Assembly (NCBI RefSeq): GCF_000972845.2
Contig: NC_040022.1
Span: forward strand, 10,957,422 to 11,021,421
Direction of reading: 5' to 3'
Source: Larimichthys crocea
Taxonomy: Eukaryota > Chordata > Actinopteri > Sciaenidae
Length of the DNA: 64,000 bases
Numbering within the stretch: position 1 is the stretch's first letter; the number at the start of each line of letters is the position of its first letter. This document shows positions 26,387 to 37,417 of the stretch, piece by piece. Both the position numbers and the translations under genes were made by a program. Below the pieces are notes generated by a model. It was not told the origin of the DNA. It worked only from the letters and a program-made list of their open reading frames with translations, and did not search any database.

Positions 26387-26994
26387 CAGTGCCTTTAAAA
26401 AGTATTCAATCCCCTTAAACTTTTTTACATTTTGTGTCCTTACAATCACCCTTGAATGTATTTAGTTGAGATTTTATATGATAGACAAACAAAAAGTAGC
26501 ACATTCACACACACTGTGAAGTGGAACGAAAATGATGTTTTTCAAAATTTTAAACAAATATAAATCTGAAAAGTGTGGTGTGCATTTGTATTCAGCCCCT
26601 TGTACTCTGATACCCCTAAATACAATCCAGTGCAATCACCTTCAAAAGTCACTTAATTAGTAAATTGACTCCTGAGCTTGAGCTATTTTGCAAAGAAGAA
26701 TGGGCAAAAATTTCAGTGTCTAGGTGTGCAAAGCTTGTAGAGACATACTCCAAAAGAAGGTGGCTCTACAAAGTATTGATGCAGGGGGGGCTGAATACAA
26801 ATGCACACCACATTTTTCAGATTTTTATTTGCTAGAAAATTTTGAAAACTATGTATCATTTCCTTTCCACTTCACAATTATGTGCTACTTTGTGTTGATC
26901 AATCACAAAATATCAATAAAAAACAAAGTTTGTGGTTGTAAGGTGGCAAAATGTGAAAAAGTTCAAGAGGTATGAATACTTTTTGAAGGCACTG
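26387..26994. mobile_element. Tc1/mariner-type element with long inverted ends, 608 bp
   Basis: It begins CAGTGCCTTTAAAAAGTATTC and ends with its near-inverse TTTTTGAAGGCACTG, followed by TA. Inverted similarity continues inward for about 200 bp from each side (for example TGTATTCAGCCCC against GGGGCTGAATACA), leaving a small centre that resembles the end of a Tc1 transposase gene. It is a foldback-like, non-autonomous copy. The left flank has CA instead of TA, presumably a mutation. Confidence 0.8.
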
Positions 26995-27809
26995 TATAGT
27001 ATGTCACCTATACTATCAACCATCAATGGTATTTTCAGGTATTCTTCATGGTATTTCAGAGTTTTTCATTTCCGGAACAATAAAAACTTGTTGATGACTC
27101 TGATCCTGCACTTGGAACATACAAGTTTGGCATCCAATGGAACACTTCAGGGGAGTGTTTTCTGTTTGATACAGTCTAGTCTACAGTCTAGGAGTGATTC
27201 TGAGGGCTGCATCTATGGCCGGCCTCAATGATTACTGCACAAAAGCACAACTTTATAACTTCATTAGTGGTCAAACTGGATCGGATTTTCTGTTATTTAT
27301 AGGCTCTTGATTGACAGATCGCCTTAGCCTAACTACTTGCTAAAGTAGCAAACTGCTAATTAACTGCTGCTAAATGAATCTGCCATTAGTGGGCAAGAGA
27401 ACTGGGCTCCGGGCAGCTGGACTGGACTGGATTTGAGCACAGCCTCGGAGACCAATGGAGAATAACCTCTGCAGGCTACTGCCAAACTGGCCACTGTTGG
27501 TTTCAGGGGTTGTACTTGGTCCTGGGGTCCTGCTGCATTTACTGGAACATGAGGCGTACTACGAGTCTCTCCCTGTCTGCCTGTTTTTAGAGGAAGCCTG
27601 TTATAAGCACTTAGGAAGCTGATAGCACTCTGCTTTTAGTTTCATGTTTATCTTAAGGTGTTCATTTCTATTTCTTCCTGTTAAATGCAGGAAATGGCCA
27701 GTCAGACTGGACCAAGTGGCTGCCACATCATGGGGGGAACTGGCACATTCAGTTGTTGAGATTTGGTTTATATTTTTTTATATTGCTTTCAAATATTTGA
27801 GGATTTTAG

Positions 27810-28479
27810 TAGGGATGCACCAAAATGAAAATTTTCAGCCGAAACCGAAAAAAAATTAAATGGTTGGCCGAAAACTGAAACCGAAACCGAACATGAAATG
27901 TGGTTGTTAAATTTTTCACTATTTTTTTTACTATTGCATAAATAGCCTAGAATAAATTTGTAGACATTTTTTTTCAAAGAAAGTAAATTTTTATTTAATA
28001 TCCTTCAAATATTCCAGTAGAATTTCCAGTTAGTATAATTATTATTTCATTTATACTGTTAGAAAGCCCATGTTGTTTTAATCACTGTTAATTTGTTCTT
28101 GAAAGAAATACTATTTAGCTTTATTATATTTCCGGTGAATTTCTATTTTTCCCACGTTCACGAATGCATCATAGTCATTCCGACGGTCAATGAACGCACC
28201 TCGCATGTGTGAGACTGTAGTTTAGAGAGAAGTATATAGCTCCGCTAAAGAGCAGTGTATGATGTATTTCTTGCCTGTGTTTTTCCTATATCCTGCATCG
28301 TGGGTTTATTGTGTGTGAATGAGAAAAGAATCAGCAACCCTGGCCAGATCACCGCACACGTCGTTTCATTGCATCAATTGCGTCACGCCACTATTCGGCC
28401 TTACTATTCGGCCACTTCACCGAAAGCCAAAATGCACTTTTGGGCCATTTTTCGGCCGAAAATTTTCGGTTCATCCCTA
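27810..28479. mobile_element. hAT-type MITE, 670 bp
   Basis: It begins TAGGGATGCACC and ends GGTTCATCCCTA. CCGAAACCGAAA and TTTTCGGCCGAAAA blocks form long imperfect inverted ends. The flanking octamers GATTTTAG (27802-27809) and GTTTTTAG (28480-28487) agree at 7 of 8. No transposase frame is present. Confidence 0.85.
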
Positions 28480-29119
28480 GTTTTTAGTTATTTTCTGTTG
28501 GTTAATTGTTAAAATATTAAAAATGATAACTGATAAATTGTCCTATAATGTTTCACTTGTAGTTTACTTTAGAGTTTTGCCATTGTCAATTATTACAAAT
28601 TACACATATATGTATATTCTATTTGGTCTGTTCAGTTTATGTGTATCGTCCTTTGTTTTAGTTCACTCTTATTGGCCCAGAACTTTGTTGCCGCTCAATG
28701 ACATTCAGTGAGATTAGAATCGAATTAGCATCTTTGTTTGGGATGCTGCATGAATCAACTGGATGCTCAGGTAAATGACTAATGTAATAGATGAATTGAC
28801 TGTGCATTGTGAAAAGAAAAGCAAAGCATAGTGAGAGCAGATTGCAGCTCTCTGCCAGGCAACAGATGGTGAAGCACCTACTACAATGGCACTACAACTG
28901 CCAGATGCAACCAGCAAGAGGCTGCAAAGTACACTTATGTTTGCTTACATATGTTTTCTTATATAGATGCATGCAATCGTTTTAATTAAGTGGTTTTGTA
29001 TAGTGTGGTCTCAGTTTTCCATAAGATGCATAGAAGAGTTCAATGGGATTGTAACTGAGCGTCCTGGGCTTTCCTAACTTTATGAAGCTGAAATCTAAAG
29101 GGAGGACGTCACCCTAAAA

Positions 29120-29281
29120 AATGTGTTGTGTTGTCCACAATCCAAAGATATTTAGAGGTTGAAATCAGAGAATTTGGAAATATTAAATATTAATTTTTAT
29201 GAATCAATTATCATATTTTTTTTAGCAATTCATTTAATAGTTGACAACTAATCCATTTATCAACTAAGTGTTGCAGCTCTG
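29120..29281. repeat. fish interspersed repeat, family C copy 1
   Basis: TTGTCCACAATCCAAAGATATT, GAAATCAGAGAATTTGG and the end ATCAACTAAGTGTTGCAGCTCT are typical of a widespread teleost repeat. The 5' half of the same family lies at 30370-30590. Confidence 0.5.
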
Positions 29282-29584
29282 TCATTGGTCATAGAATTAA
29301 TATGCAGATACTTTAGTAAGCCTTGTTTCAAGGCCATCTGTCACTTCACCATTTGTCCCTCGTGGAAACAAGATTCCAAACTGAAGCAGTCTCTCCTCAT
29401 TTGTCTACATTCTGTTTTCTGAGGAGATAAATAAAAAAACATTTAATATGAAATTACAAATTTTGTGAAATTTTATGAAATTTTATGAAAATAAATAATT
29501 GTGCTAACATGTTAGCCATATCAACTTTAGGCATTAATGTTAGCCCCAAAGTAGCATCATTGCCAATCTATCAATCCACAACAT

Positions 29585-29775
29585 TTTCCAGCTCCTCCTC
29601 TGGGATCCTGAAAAGTTCCCAGGCCAGATGGTATATGTAATCCCAACAACAAGTTCTGGGTCTGAATTGGGGTCTCCTCCCAGTTGGATATTCCCAGAAA
29701 ACCTCAGCTGGCTTCTTTCAACATGAAGGAGCAGCCCTACTTACGAGCTCCCTACAGATACCCTGATGGATAAAG
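29585..29775. repeat. degraded retroelement-derived repeat, family B copy 1
   Basis: CTCCCAGTTGGATATTCCCAGAAAACCTC and AACATGAAGGAGCAGC then GAGCTCCCT recur in the same order at 60640-60975. This is a common fish repeat derived from a retroelement. Its clade is not assigned. Confidence 0.5.
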
Positions 29776-30364
29776 TTGATACCATGGGTGATACCATTTT
29801 GACCTCTACATTTATACTTTGTATCTGTCTCTCACCTTATGGCTGGTGTACATTTTTTAAATAGTCATGACATTATGAGTACAAAAGAAGCCACATTTCA
29901 GCTTGTGGAAAATCTCATGTTTGCCTTTGAATTCTCTTGTAATTGATGCTGAGATCATTTCAGTTTGTGTTCCCTTTCGTCAGGAGACATCTGGTGATAC
30001 TCAAGCCAGATTTTACGGCATCTTTATCAGTCATTTCCTGTCAGATGGAGGGATATTTGTCCTTGGTTAACTGATACATATTTCATTTTCTGTGTGTGAG
30101 ATGCATTTTTACATCTAGTGTTACCATAATTGAATAGAGGCTGTCTTACATAAAGATGTTTCTGCTTTGACAGAAAAGAACTGAACATTCCAAAGAGACG
30201 CGTACCAAGAAGGTTCCCTGAGGCTTTTATACCCTGTTTCCGTGTGCATATTTGTGTGTGTGAGCACCATTAAAAACTGCACAGCCTGTTTTATACTGTA
30301 CTTAGTCAGGCAGTATGTGCAGCTCTGCGCTGTTTATCTGCCTCTCCTTCCTTCACGTTTTTCC

Positions 30365-30600
30365 ACATTGGTGATTCATCTATCAATTACTTGTCGGATT
30401 AATCGATTGGTTGGTCTATAAAATGTCAGAAAATAGGTGAAAATATTGATCCCAGAGGCCCAGAATGAAATCTTCAAATGTCTTGTTTTGTCCAATCAGC
30501 CAGCCCAGACCAAAAGATATTCAATTTAGATTGATATAAAACAGATATAAAGCAGCAAATCCTCATATCTGACTCCATCAAACATATATTCATGATACAT
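30365..30600. repeat. fish interspersed repeat, family C copy 2
   Basis: TTAATCGATTGGTTGGTCTATA, AAATGTCAGAAAATAGGTG and TCAAATGTCTTGTTTTGTCC are the other half of the repeat seen at 29120-29281. No coding frame is present. Confidence 0.5.
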
Positions 30601-30984
30601 ATCAGTGTATCAGCAATACTAGGACAAAGCTAAAGTAGAACTATCACAGAGGCTGAGAGAACAGAGTGATCTTTGTTGACTGTAAAGCAGTCCTGCTCAT
30701 TAAGCATCTTGGCCATGATTCTGTAAAAACAAATTTAATAGAAGTGTATCAAGATTGTTTGTTTATGTTCATGTAAAATACTATTAGCTGATGTACTGCC
30801 ATCTTATTCTTTCACCTCTGAAATATCAGTAATACCACAGAAATAGAGTATCTGCAGGGCTATAGTACAGAGCCATAGACTGTATCAAAGATGGACATAG
30901 TCTAAGACATCAGATGGTGGTCCAGAACATGTTTGTCATAAACTGAATCTGAATTTGCTTTGTTGCTGTCCATGTACGGTCAGT

Positions 30985-31200
30985 TCATGATGAATGAATG
31001 ATGAATTGCTCCTGAAGGCTTTGCCTTTGGTGTGTGAATGTGTTTGAATGGTTAGCTCCTAAAACTGATGAGCAGTTGGCACCTTGCATGGCAGATAATG
31101 GCATCAATGTATGAATGTGTGTGAATGAGTGAATGAAATATGTAGTGTCAAAGAGCTTTGCGTGGTCGTCAAGCAAGAAACTGGTTGGAACCTTTCAGAG
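30985..31200. repeat. fish interspersed repeat fragment
   Basis: GTGTGTGAATGAGTGAATGAA and GTGTCAAAGAGCTTTGCGTG are the end blocks of a common fish repeat in which a GAATG-rich stretch precedes AAAGCGCTTTG. No coding frame is present. Confidence 0.4.
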
Positions 31201-32052
31201 AAAAAGCTCTTAATTTAGCTCGAAATGAAGCATTAATGCAATGCAATAAAATAAAAAAAAATATCTATCTTATATATAATCTATTTTAGCATTAGGCACT
31301 GCGAAAACATTCTGGTGGGACAGTTTTGCCAGCCTGTTGCTGTCCACTGCCCTACATTCTCTCGAGTCATTTGCATAAATGCCTTGCACACCCACACAGG
31401 TGTTTCAGTACTGGCTTCAGTACTAATTGAAGCTCTGCTTATACTGAAGGTGGGCAGTCCTTTGGATAGTTTAATTAGTTACCTGTGAGGGTGTACTTTG
31501 GGGACGTGAGGTCTTAAATGACAGCGCAACTTGAACTAAAGCAAGAAACAAAAGATATGTCTTCCAGAGCCCAAACATACACTGTATAGATGTTTGAGAA
31601 TTTTCTAAATATAATAATGATACATGGGACAATACTTTGGACTCAAAACATTAGAAACATTTTGGAGAACTGTTCCTTAAATCATCACTGTTGTCATTGT
31701 TTAAAAGTCCAAAAGTCTCCTTTTTGCACAGGGCATCCTGAATTGTTGGTTGAAACGTTTACCATGAGACCACGGCTCCCATCCATAGCTCTCATGTTAG
31801 AACTTAAAGTTATTTACAGTGTGTCTTTTTTAAGACCCATTTGATGTCTGGGGGTGTTTTTCCTGTGTAGCTCAGTGGGCAGGAATATCCTGTTAATTAG
31901 GCTTACTGCCGACAACATGGATACAATAAAACAGATTTACTGAGCGAGCACCAATCAGGGCGTTACCATATGTTTTCAATTCAGCAGGTTATTTACCATC
32001 GCTGACTATGAAGATTTGCACAGAACTCTTTTGTTTTAGAAGCAGCTTGTGC

Positions 32053-32307
32053 ATGTCGGGCATAGAACGGAGAGCAAAAGAAAGTTCTGAGACTCAGCCT
32101 GGTTAAACACTCGAGTGCACACGCGGGAAGGCTGTGCTGGAGGAGACGGTGAAGTCTGCCATCAACAGAAAAGAAAACCGAATTAAAGGTTTTATCAACA
32201 GGAGGACGAACATGCTCTACTGCAAACTGAAAAGTGATTTCTACACCATGCTGATGGCGAAAAATCAATCAATCTCCTCCTCCCATAATACAGAAGGAAC
32301 CCCCTGA
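32053..32307 (+). pseudogene. unrecognised exon-like frame with one internal stop
   Basis: From ATG at 32053 the plus strand reads 85 codons to TGA at 32305-32307 with a single in-frame TAA at 32104-32106. The last 66 codons read naturally (K-A-V-L-E-E-T-V-K-S-A-I-N-R-K-E-N-R-I-K-G-F-I, then M-L-Y-C-K-L-K-S-D-F-Y) with charged and hydrophobic residues alternating as in a helix. An acceptor-like ttttgttttag lies just upstream. I do not recognise the family. It could be a decayed retrocopy, a transposon gene piece or chance. The minus-strand ORF over it is a shadow. Confidence 0.3.
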
Positions 32308-32494
32308 AATACATAATGCAATAATGATGTTTTCATTTTGGTGTAGATTTGGTAAGTATGCTGTTATAGCAAGAAAGCATTCTTGTAAAAATAAAAATCA
32401 TTTGGTAGAAAATGTGTCATTAAAACATAAAAAATAATTACAAATTACAAAATAACAAATAGAATGTAAAAAAACAAAAATTCCTAACATTTCA

Positions 32495-32830
32495 TTAAAG
32501 GTCCAGTGTGTAAAATTGGTGCATCCATTTTCATGGAATATAATAATCATAACTATGTTTTCATGCATGTATAATCACATGAAAATAAGAATCTTTTTTT
32601 TTGTGTGTGTGTGTTACTTTCTCCTTTTATATCTACAGTGGGAGCAGGTCCTCTTTCATGTTGAAACACTGTGTTTCTACAGTAGCCCAGAACAGACAAA
32701 CTAAACACTGACTCTAGTGAGGGTCTTTAAAGTGTTGTTTCTCTTTACACTAGGAAGGTGAAGGTGATGTGAGGAGATTACAATGCAGTAATTACACCAC
32801 TAGATGCAACTAAATCCTACACACTGGAAA
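32495..32830. mobile_element. TTAA-flanked MITE, family A copy 1
   Basis: It starts TTAAAGGTCCAGTGTGTAAA and ends ATCCTACACACTGG. It shares a long body with 22942-23293, including TTTTCATGCATGTATAATCAC, AGCCCAGAACAGACAAACTAAA and CTAGATGCAAC. The right tip is eroded. Confidence 0.7.
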
Positions 32831-34297
32831 CAATTAATCCATTAACTAATTAGTTGCAGCCCTACAAATATTCTAAATGGTGACTGCTAAATTCATTGCA
32901 GCCGCGAAATTTTACAGAATTAAATACTATCAATTAATAGAAAAAAATAATAAAAGGAGTATTGGTGTGACCAGATTTTACATGTTGAAAAATGCTTTCT
33001 GAATCTACCAAGTGCAACAATGTGCAGTGAATCAATCCCTAAAGGCTTCTTAAATTTCATCTTGAATATGTGGGTCACATGTAGACACTCACGTTATATT
33101 ACGATACAAAGTCACTATTTTTCAGAAGCAGCTGGATAAATGAGCCTAAGCTCCTCCTCCTCTCCGTCTACACCTCTGTGATGTAAGCAGGCCGTGGGAC
33201 CTAGGGGACGCCGGGGCAGCGGCTGCCTCCACAGCGCCTGTTATGTAACTGATTTTCCCTCAGATTGAGGCAGGCGGCGGGAGAGAGGGAAGAAGGAGGG
33301 GGAAGACTGGTTTTCTTTCCTGTCTCTCCCCCCTTACCCGCCCCCCTTCAACTCAGCTCGCTATACATTAAGCCTCAACCTCAGAAAACCAGGACACTGC
33401 CTTGCAGCAATGAGCTATGGGAAACGGACAGGAAGGGGGAGGAGGAGGGGGGTGTTAGGAAGGGACGTCAAAGGAGGTCATGTCTGGCTGCGGGGAGAGA
33501 TTATAGCTTCGTATGTACACATGGAGCATTTTTACATGGACTTTCTTTGGTTTGAGAGTCATATTTTCTTTATGATTTCTTTACATAGTCATAGCCAGAT
33601 ATATTTCTTCAGTATTATATGATGTTATTGTAATCCTGACAGGCGGCAGATACCTGCCAAACGGATATTAAGGCCATTCTTTGCATCGTTTCCCTTCAGA
33701 GCATTTATTAAATATCATATCATGGCTTGTAAAGCCGCTTTAAAAAATAATGCCTACTAAGACAAATTTCCCTTTTCATATGAGAAGTCTGAGGGAAGCA
33801 GTCATAAAGATAATAAATCTCTTGAGAGGTTGCAAAAAAAAAACTAATAAAAAGCACCAGCTTCCTAAATCTTAACTGGGTTACTGGGGGAAACTCGTGT
33901 AAACAGCACGAGTGAGAGTGATTCCTGTGTCATTTTATGTAGGCCAGTCTGCCACGCGACAGGGAAATATCATTTATGGTTGCACATTCATTCTTTACAT
34001 GGGAGCTTTCCTCCTCGTCCACCTCTCCGGCGTTCTACGTGACGTTAAAATGTCGGGTTAGGGGTAGTGTGAAGTCGTGGATGATTCTCTGATCTGATGT
34101 TTGGTGCCAGTCACCTACCCCGACCAACAGGATGTCTTCAGCTGCAGCTCTGGATAAAGAAAAATGAGTCACACAACAACGTCCGACTGGTCCACAAGCG
34201 AAGCAGATGATGATGATGATGCTGCCCTCATCCTGCAATTTAAAAAAAACACAAAACAAATAAAAAAACACAGTCCTTATTTTGACTATATGTTTAA

Positions 34298-34356
<59 letters not shown>

Positions 34357-34739
34357 GAATGCACTGACTGTGTGTAACTCAATACATGATATCATACATA
34401 TACACCACGCCTCAGCCTGCAGGAGCAGCAGCGGGGCTGGGAACCATATTTCATATTTCATGCTGACCTGTAAACATGCATGATTCATATCAAGTGTCCA
34501 GGAGCGATTCAAGCACACTTTGGCACACTTTAGCACACATGGGCCCACTTGGATATGTCACAGCAGAGTAAATAGTATATATATATATATATGCATGTGT
34601 GGCATCTATAGCCTGCATGATGGCACAAAGCCTGTTCCTGTCCTGACCTCGACCTTAACCGTGAACTCAGACCAACCTGAACCGGCTCCCTCAGTGGGAC
34701 GACAGTTAAAGGAGCACATGGCAGTCATGCGGGTCACTT

Positions 34740-34772
<33 letters not shown>

Positions 34773-34799
34773 TAGACAGGGGTACATACAGGGCACTGG
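32831..34799. other. gene-free stretch, partly GC- and purine-rich
   Basis: A GC/purine-rich part at 33160-33490 is followed by an unusually non-repetitive A/T-rich part at 33560-33830 that might be a conserved non-coding element. A long CA tract lies at 34299. No coding exon recognised. Confidence 0.35.
34299..34352. repeat. (CA)n microsatellite
   Basis: A pure CA run of about 26 units. A second short run lies at about 34751-34771. Confidence 0.93.
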
Positions 34800-35445
34800 C
34801 CCGGCAGTATCTGTACAGTAAAGCAGGCCGGGTTGACGTGAGGACAGGACTCACGTTATACCGCCGCCCCGCGAACAAGCCTGCACTGTAACCCTATTTC
34901 GGCATAATAGTGTAACTGCACTGAACTGACACACTCACCAATGCTCGGCTTATGGTGCAAAGCCGCCTCCTGTACCGTCATAAAGCCCGTAAACGACGAA
35001 CAGCCGCACTAATACTTGAAGAAAAACAAGAGCAGAAACATGGAGCGATCCCCGCGAAGAAGCGTCTCTTAAACGGCGTAGCTCGCGGCTGTCTCCCGGC
35101 GGTGGCCCCCCCTCCTCCTTCTCTTTTTTCAGTCCGCTCACAGGTGCGAGGAGACGGGAGCGCCGTGTCTGTCAGGGACTGCCAAAGCCACAGCCACGGT
35201 CTGCCGGAGAACTCCACGGCGTTTATTTGCTTTCTGTGCTGGCTCGGTCCTCCCCCCGTCCTCCTCCTCCGCCTCCTTCATGTACAGTACTGGTGGTGAA
35301 TGCGGGTCAGGGGAAGGGAAGCTGCCGCCGGGGGTTGCTCTTGCTTCACCAGGCTACGCAACGCCCTCTACCGGCCGGAGAGGAGCATCGCCGCAGGGGG
35401 TTGCATAATCCCGAGAGCCTGGGAATTAAAGGGGACTCTCACTCG
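34800..35445. promoter_or_regulatory. CpG-rich segment, possible orphan promoter or first exon
   Basis: This stretch is much richer in G+C and CpG than its surroundings (CCGCCGCCCCGCGAAC, GGCGTAGCTCGCGGC, CTACCGGCCGGAGAG, CATCGCCGCAGG). Open frames occur on both strands, as expected in GC-rich DNA, and none is recognisable. In fish such patches often mark promoters. No gene could be attached on either side. Confidence 0.35.
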
Positions 35446-35640
35446 TTTATCTATCAGCAGCACTCAGAGTAGTAGTGATGGGAAAGCAAACATATTATCG
35501 ACTTAAGCAATGGTGGATAACAACTAAGTACTTATATTATGTAGTTATTTTAATTATATGATAATACTTAACTACTCTTTCTTTGACCTCTGCTCTACAT
35601 TTACCTGACACCATTTGATTGTTGGTACAAAACATCCAGT

Positions 35641-36186
35641 TTAAAAGACCTTTTCTCTTTTTACAGCAGCCATTTTGACATGAAATAGTAGGTAAACGCA
35701 GGTGTTTCCAAGGATACTAATTAAGGATTTTAATTAGTTTCATTGGAAATACCTGTGTTGACCCCATTGCTGTTTCTAGCTGTTTGGGGGTCCCTATGCA
35801 AGATGCTGCTCTGTTTTGTCAAACTCTGATGATCTAAAGCGATGCAACAGTCCGTAACATTTTAAGAGAAAAACAATCTGGAGTACATTAATAAATGCAA
35901 CGGATGCAGCATGTTCCTGAGAAATGTTTATGGTAAACTTTGGATCTGTTTCTGTGATTATGGTATGTAGATGTTTGAGGCCACTGCACAAGATCAACAT
36001 CAGCAAAAGCTATTATCTATAACATGCAAGTGCCAACAAAAATTTTGCTGAGGCTGAACTTGCAGCTTGGGGGGCCTGGTGACTGCAGGGCCCTGTGCAT
36101 CCGCATAGTCTGCATATAGCAAGAAACGTCCCTTGTTGACCCTACTATTTCACGTCAGAATGGCTGCTGTTTCTATTGTCCTTTAA
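35641..36186. mobile_element. TTAA-flanked MITE (piggyBac-type), 546 bp
   Basis: A left segment at 35663-35692 and the inverse of 36141-36170 agree at 28 of 30 bases (ACAGCAGCCATTTTGACATG...). Further out, both sides reach TTTAAA with TTAA at the very ends, the preferred target of piggyBac. No coding frame is present. An inner palindrome lies around ATTAAGGATTTTAAT (35725). Confidence 0.6.
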
Positions 36187-36734
36187 AATATGAAGATAAT
36201 CCCATAGAATAACACTCAATGTAAGAATGTGAAAGGGGGTTTACTGGTAAAAGATAAACCTACGGAGAATTATCAGCTGAATCTCCAGTTTACTCTGTTT
36301 CATGGAGATTTACAGCGAATTTCAGCTCATTGGTTAGCTGTGAAAGTGACAAATTATTTGCATCTGAAATGTTGTGCAGCAGAGGTAGAAGGATGGAAAC
36401 AGCTGAGTGAAGATTAAGTGGTTAAGTACTGCAGACTTCTGTTGAGTAACAGTGAGGTAATGAGGTTAAAAATGAACTTTAACCCACATTTTCTGAGCAT
36501 GAGAAAAAGGAAAGCTACAGGAAGTAGCCTGACAGAGATGAAGCAAGCAGAGGTGGAAGTGAAGTGGAGGTCACATACTGTGAGTGTTGTGCTGACAATA
36601 GCCTTGGGCACGAGTATGAAGTATGAATTATTAACTGTGTCATGTGTCCAAAATTTATTGCTTCTGATGGGAATGGTGAAGAGTAAGGAGCAGAGATTCC
36701 ACAGATACATATTTGTAGTTTTGCTCTGTTTATG

Positions 36735-36915
36735 ATCTGATTTTAGACCCAGTTAGGACTAAACCTGGTTCTGGAGATCCAGTGAGGTGACTTTGACTAC
36801 AACCAATATTATAAAGAGTACGGTCTAGACCTGCTCTGCATGAAAAGTGTCATGAGATGACTTTTGTTATAAAGGCGCTATATAAATAAAATTGAATTGA
36901 AATTGAATTGAACCT
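36735..36915 (+). mobile_element. LINE 3' tail (Rex1/L2-like), truncated
   Basis: CTAGACCTGCTCTGCATG, AAGTGTCATGAGATGAC and GCGCTATATAAATAAAATTG are followed by GAATTGAAATTGAATTGAA. This is a truncated LINE 3' UTR with its pentamer tail. The same blocks occur inverted at 50810-50955. Confidence 0.7.
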
Positions 36916-37157
36916 TTTTGATGGGACCCATGGTGTGTTTACAAGGATCTACAATATCACCATGTTTATGAGATTGCATTAAGTGCTCATAATGTAATAA
37001 ATACAGGTTTTAAAATCCTGTTGATACTACACTGACTTCGTGACATCAAGTAAATGGTGGTGCGAGAAGTATGGAACGCTTTATGGTACTAAGTCACACA
37101 CCGCCAACTATTTGACTGATTTTGGTGAACTCTGCTCCGCCTCAACTCTCTGTGATT

Positions 37158-37229
37158 TACAGAGTTTCCTGATGGACAGTGAAGTAAACTGCTGCCAACT
37201 GTAGCTGCTGTTAGCTGTTTGTTAGCTAG
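37158..37229. repeat. dispersed repeat pair E, copy 2
   Basis: It matches 17261-17330 with only a few differences over about 60 bp. The two copies lie in gene-free DNA 20 kb apart, in the same orientation. Confidence 0.55.
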
Positions 37230-37417
37230 GCAATGCATCTTTAAGTACAGTTTTGAATGCAGGACTTTGACTTTTCCAGAAATGAATTGCAACCCTGGGT
37301 AAATCATCTGAATATTTTATTCACTGCTGAGACTTAAAAGTGCAATCTCACTTTTACATTACTTAGCGTGTGTAATTATTAATTATTGTGATATTTTCAC
37401 CTGGCAAAATACCAAAA

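Larger units (their letters stand above)
28488..32052. other. gene-free stretch with old repeats
   Basis: Holds families C (29120, 30365) and B (29585) and the repeat at 30985. No gene seen. Confidence 0.45.

Noticed and set aside
36229..36735. Two adjacent plus-strand ORFs of 62 and 105 codons
   Set aside because: They overlap common fish repeat sequence, show no recognisable domain and are separated by a stop. Treated as chance.
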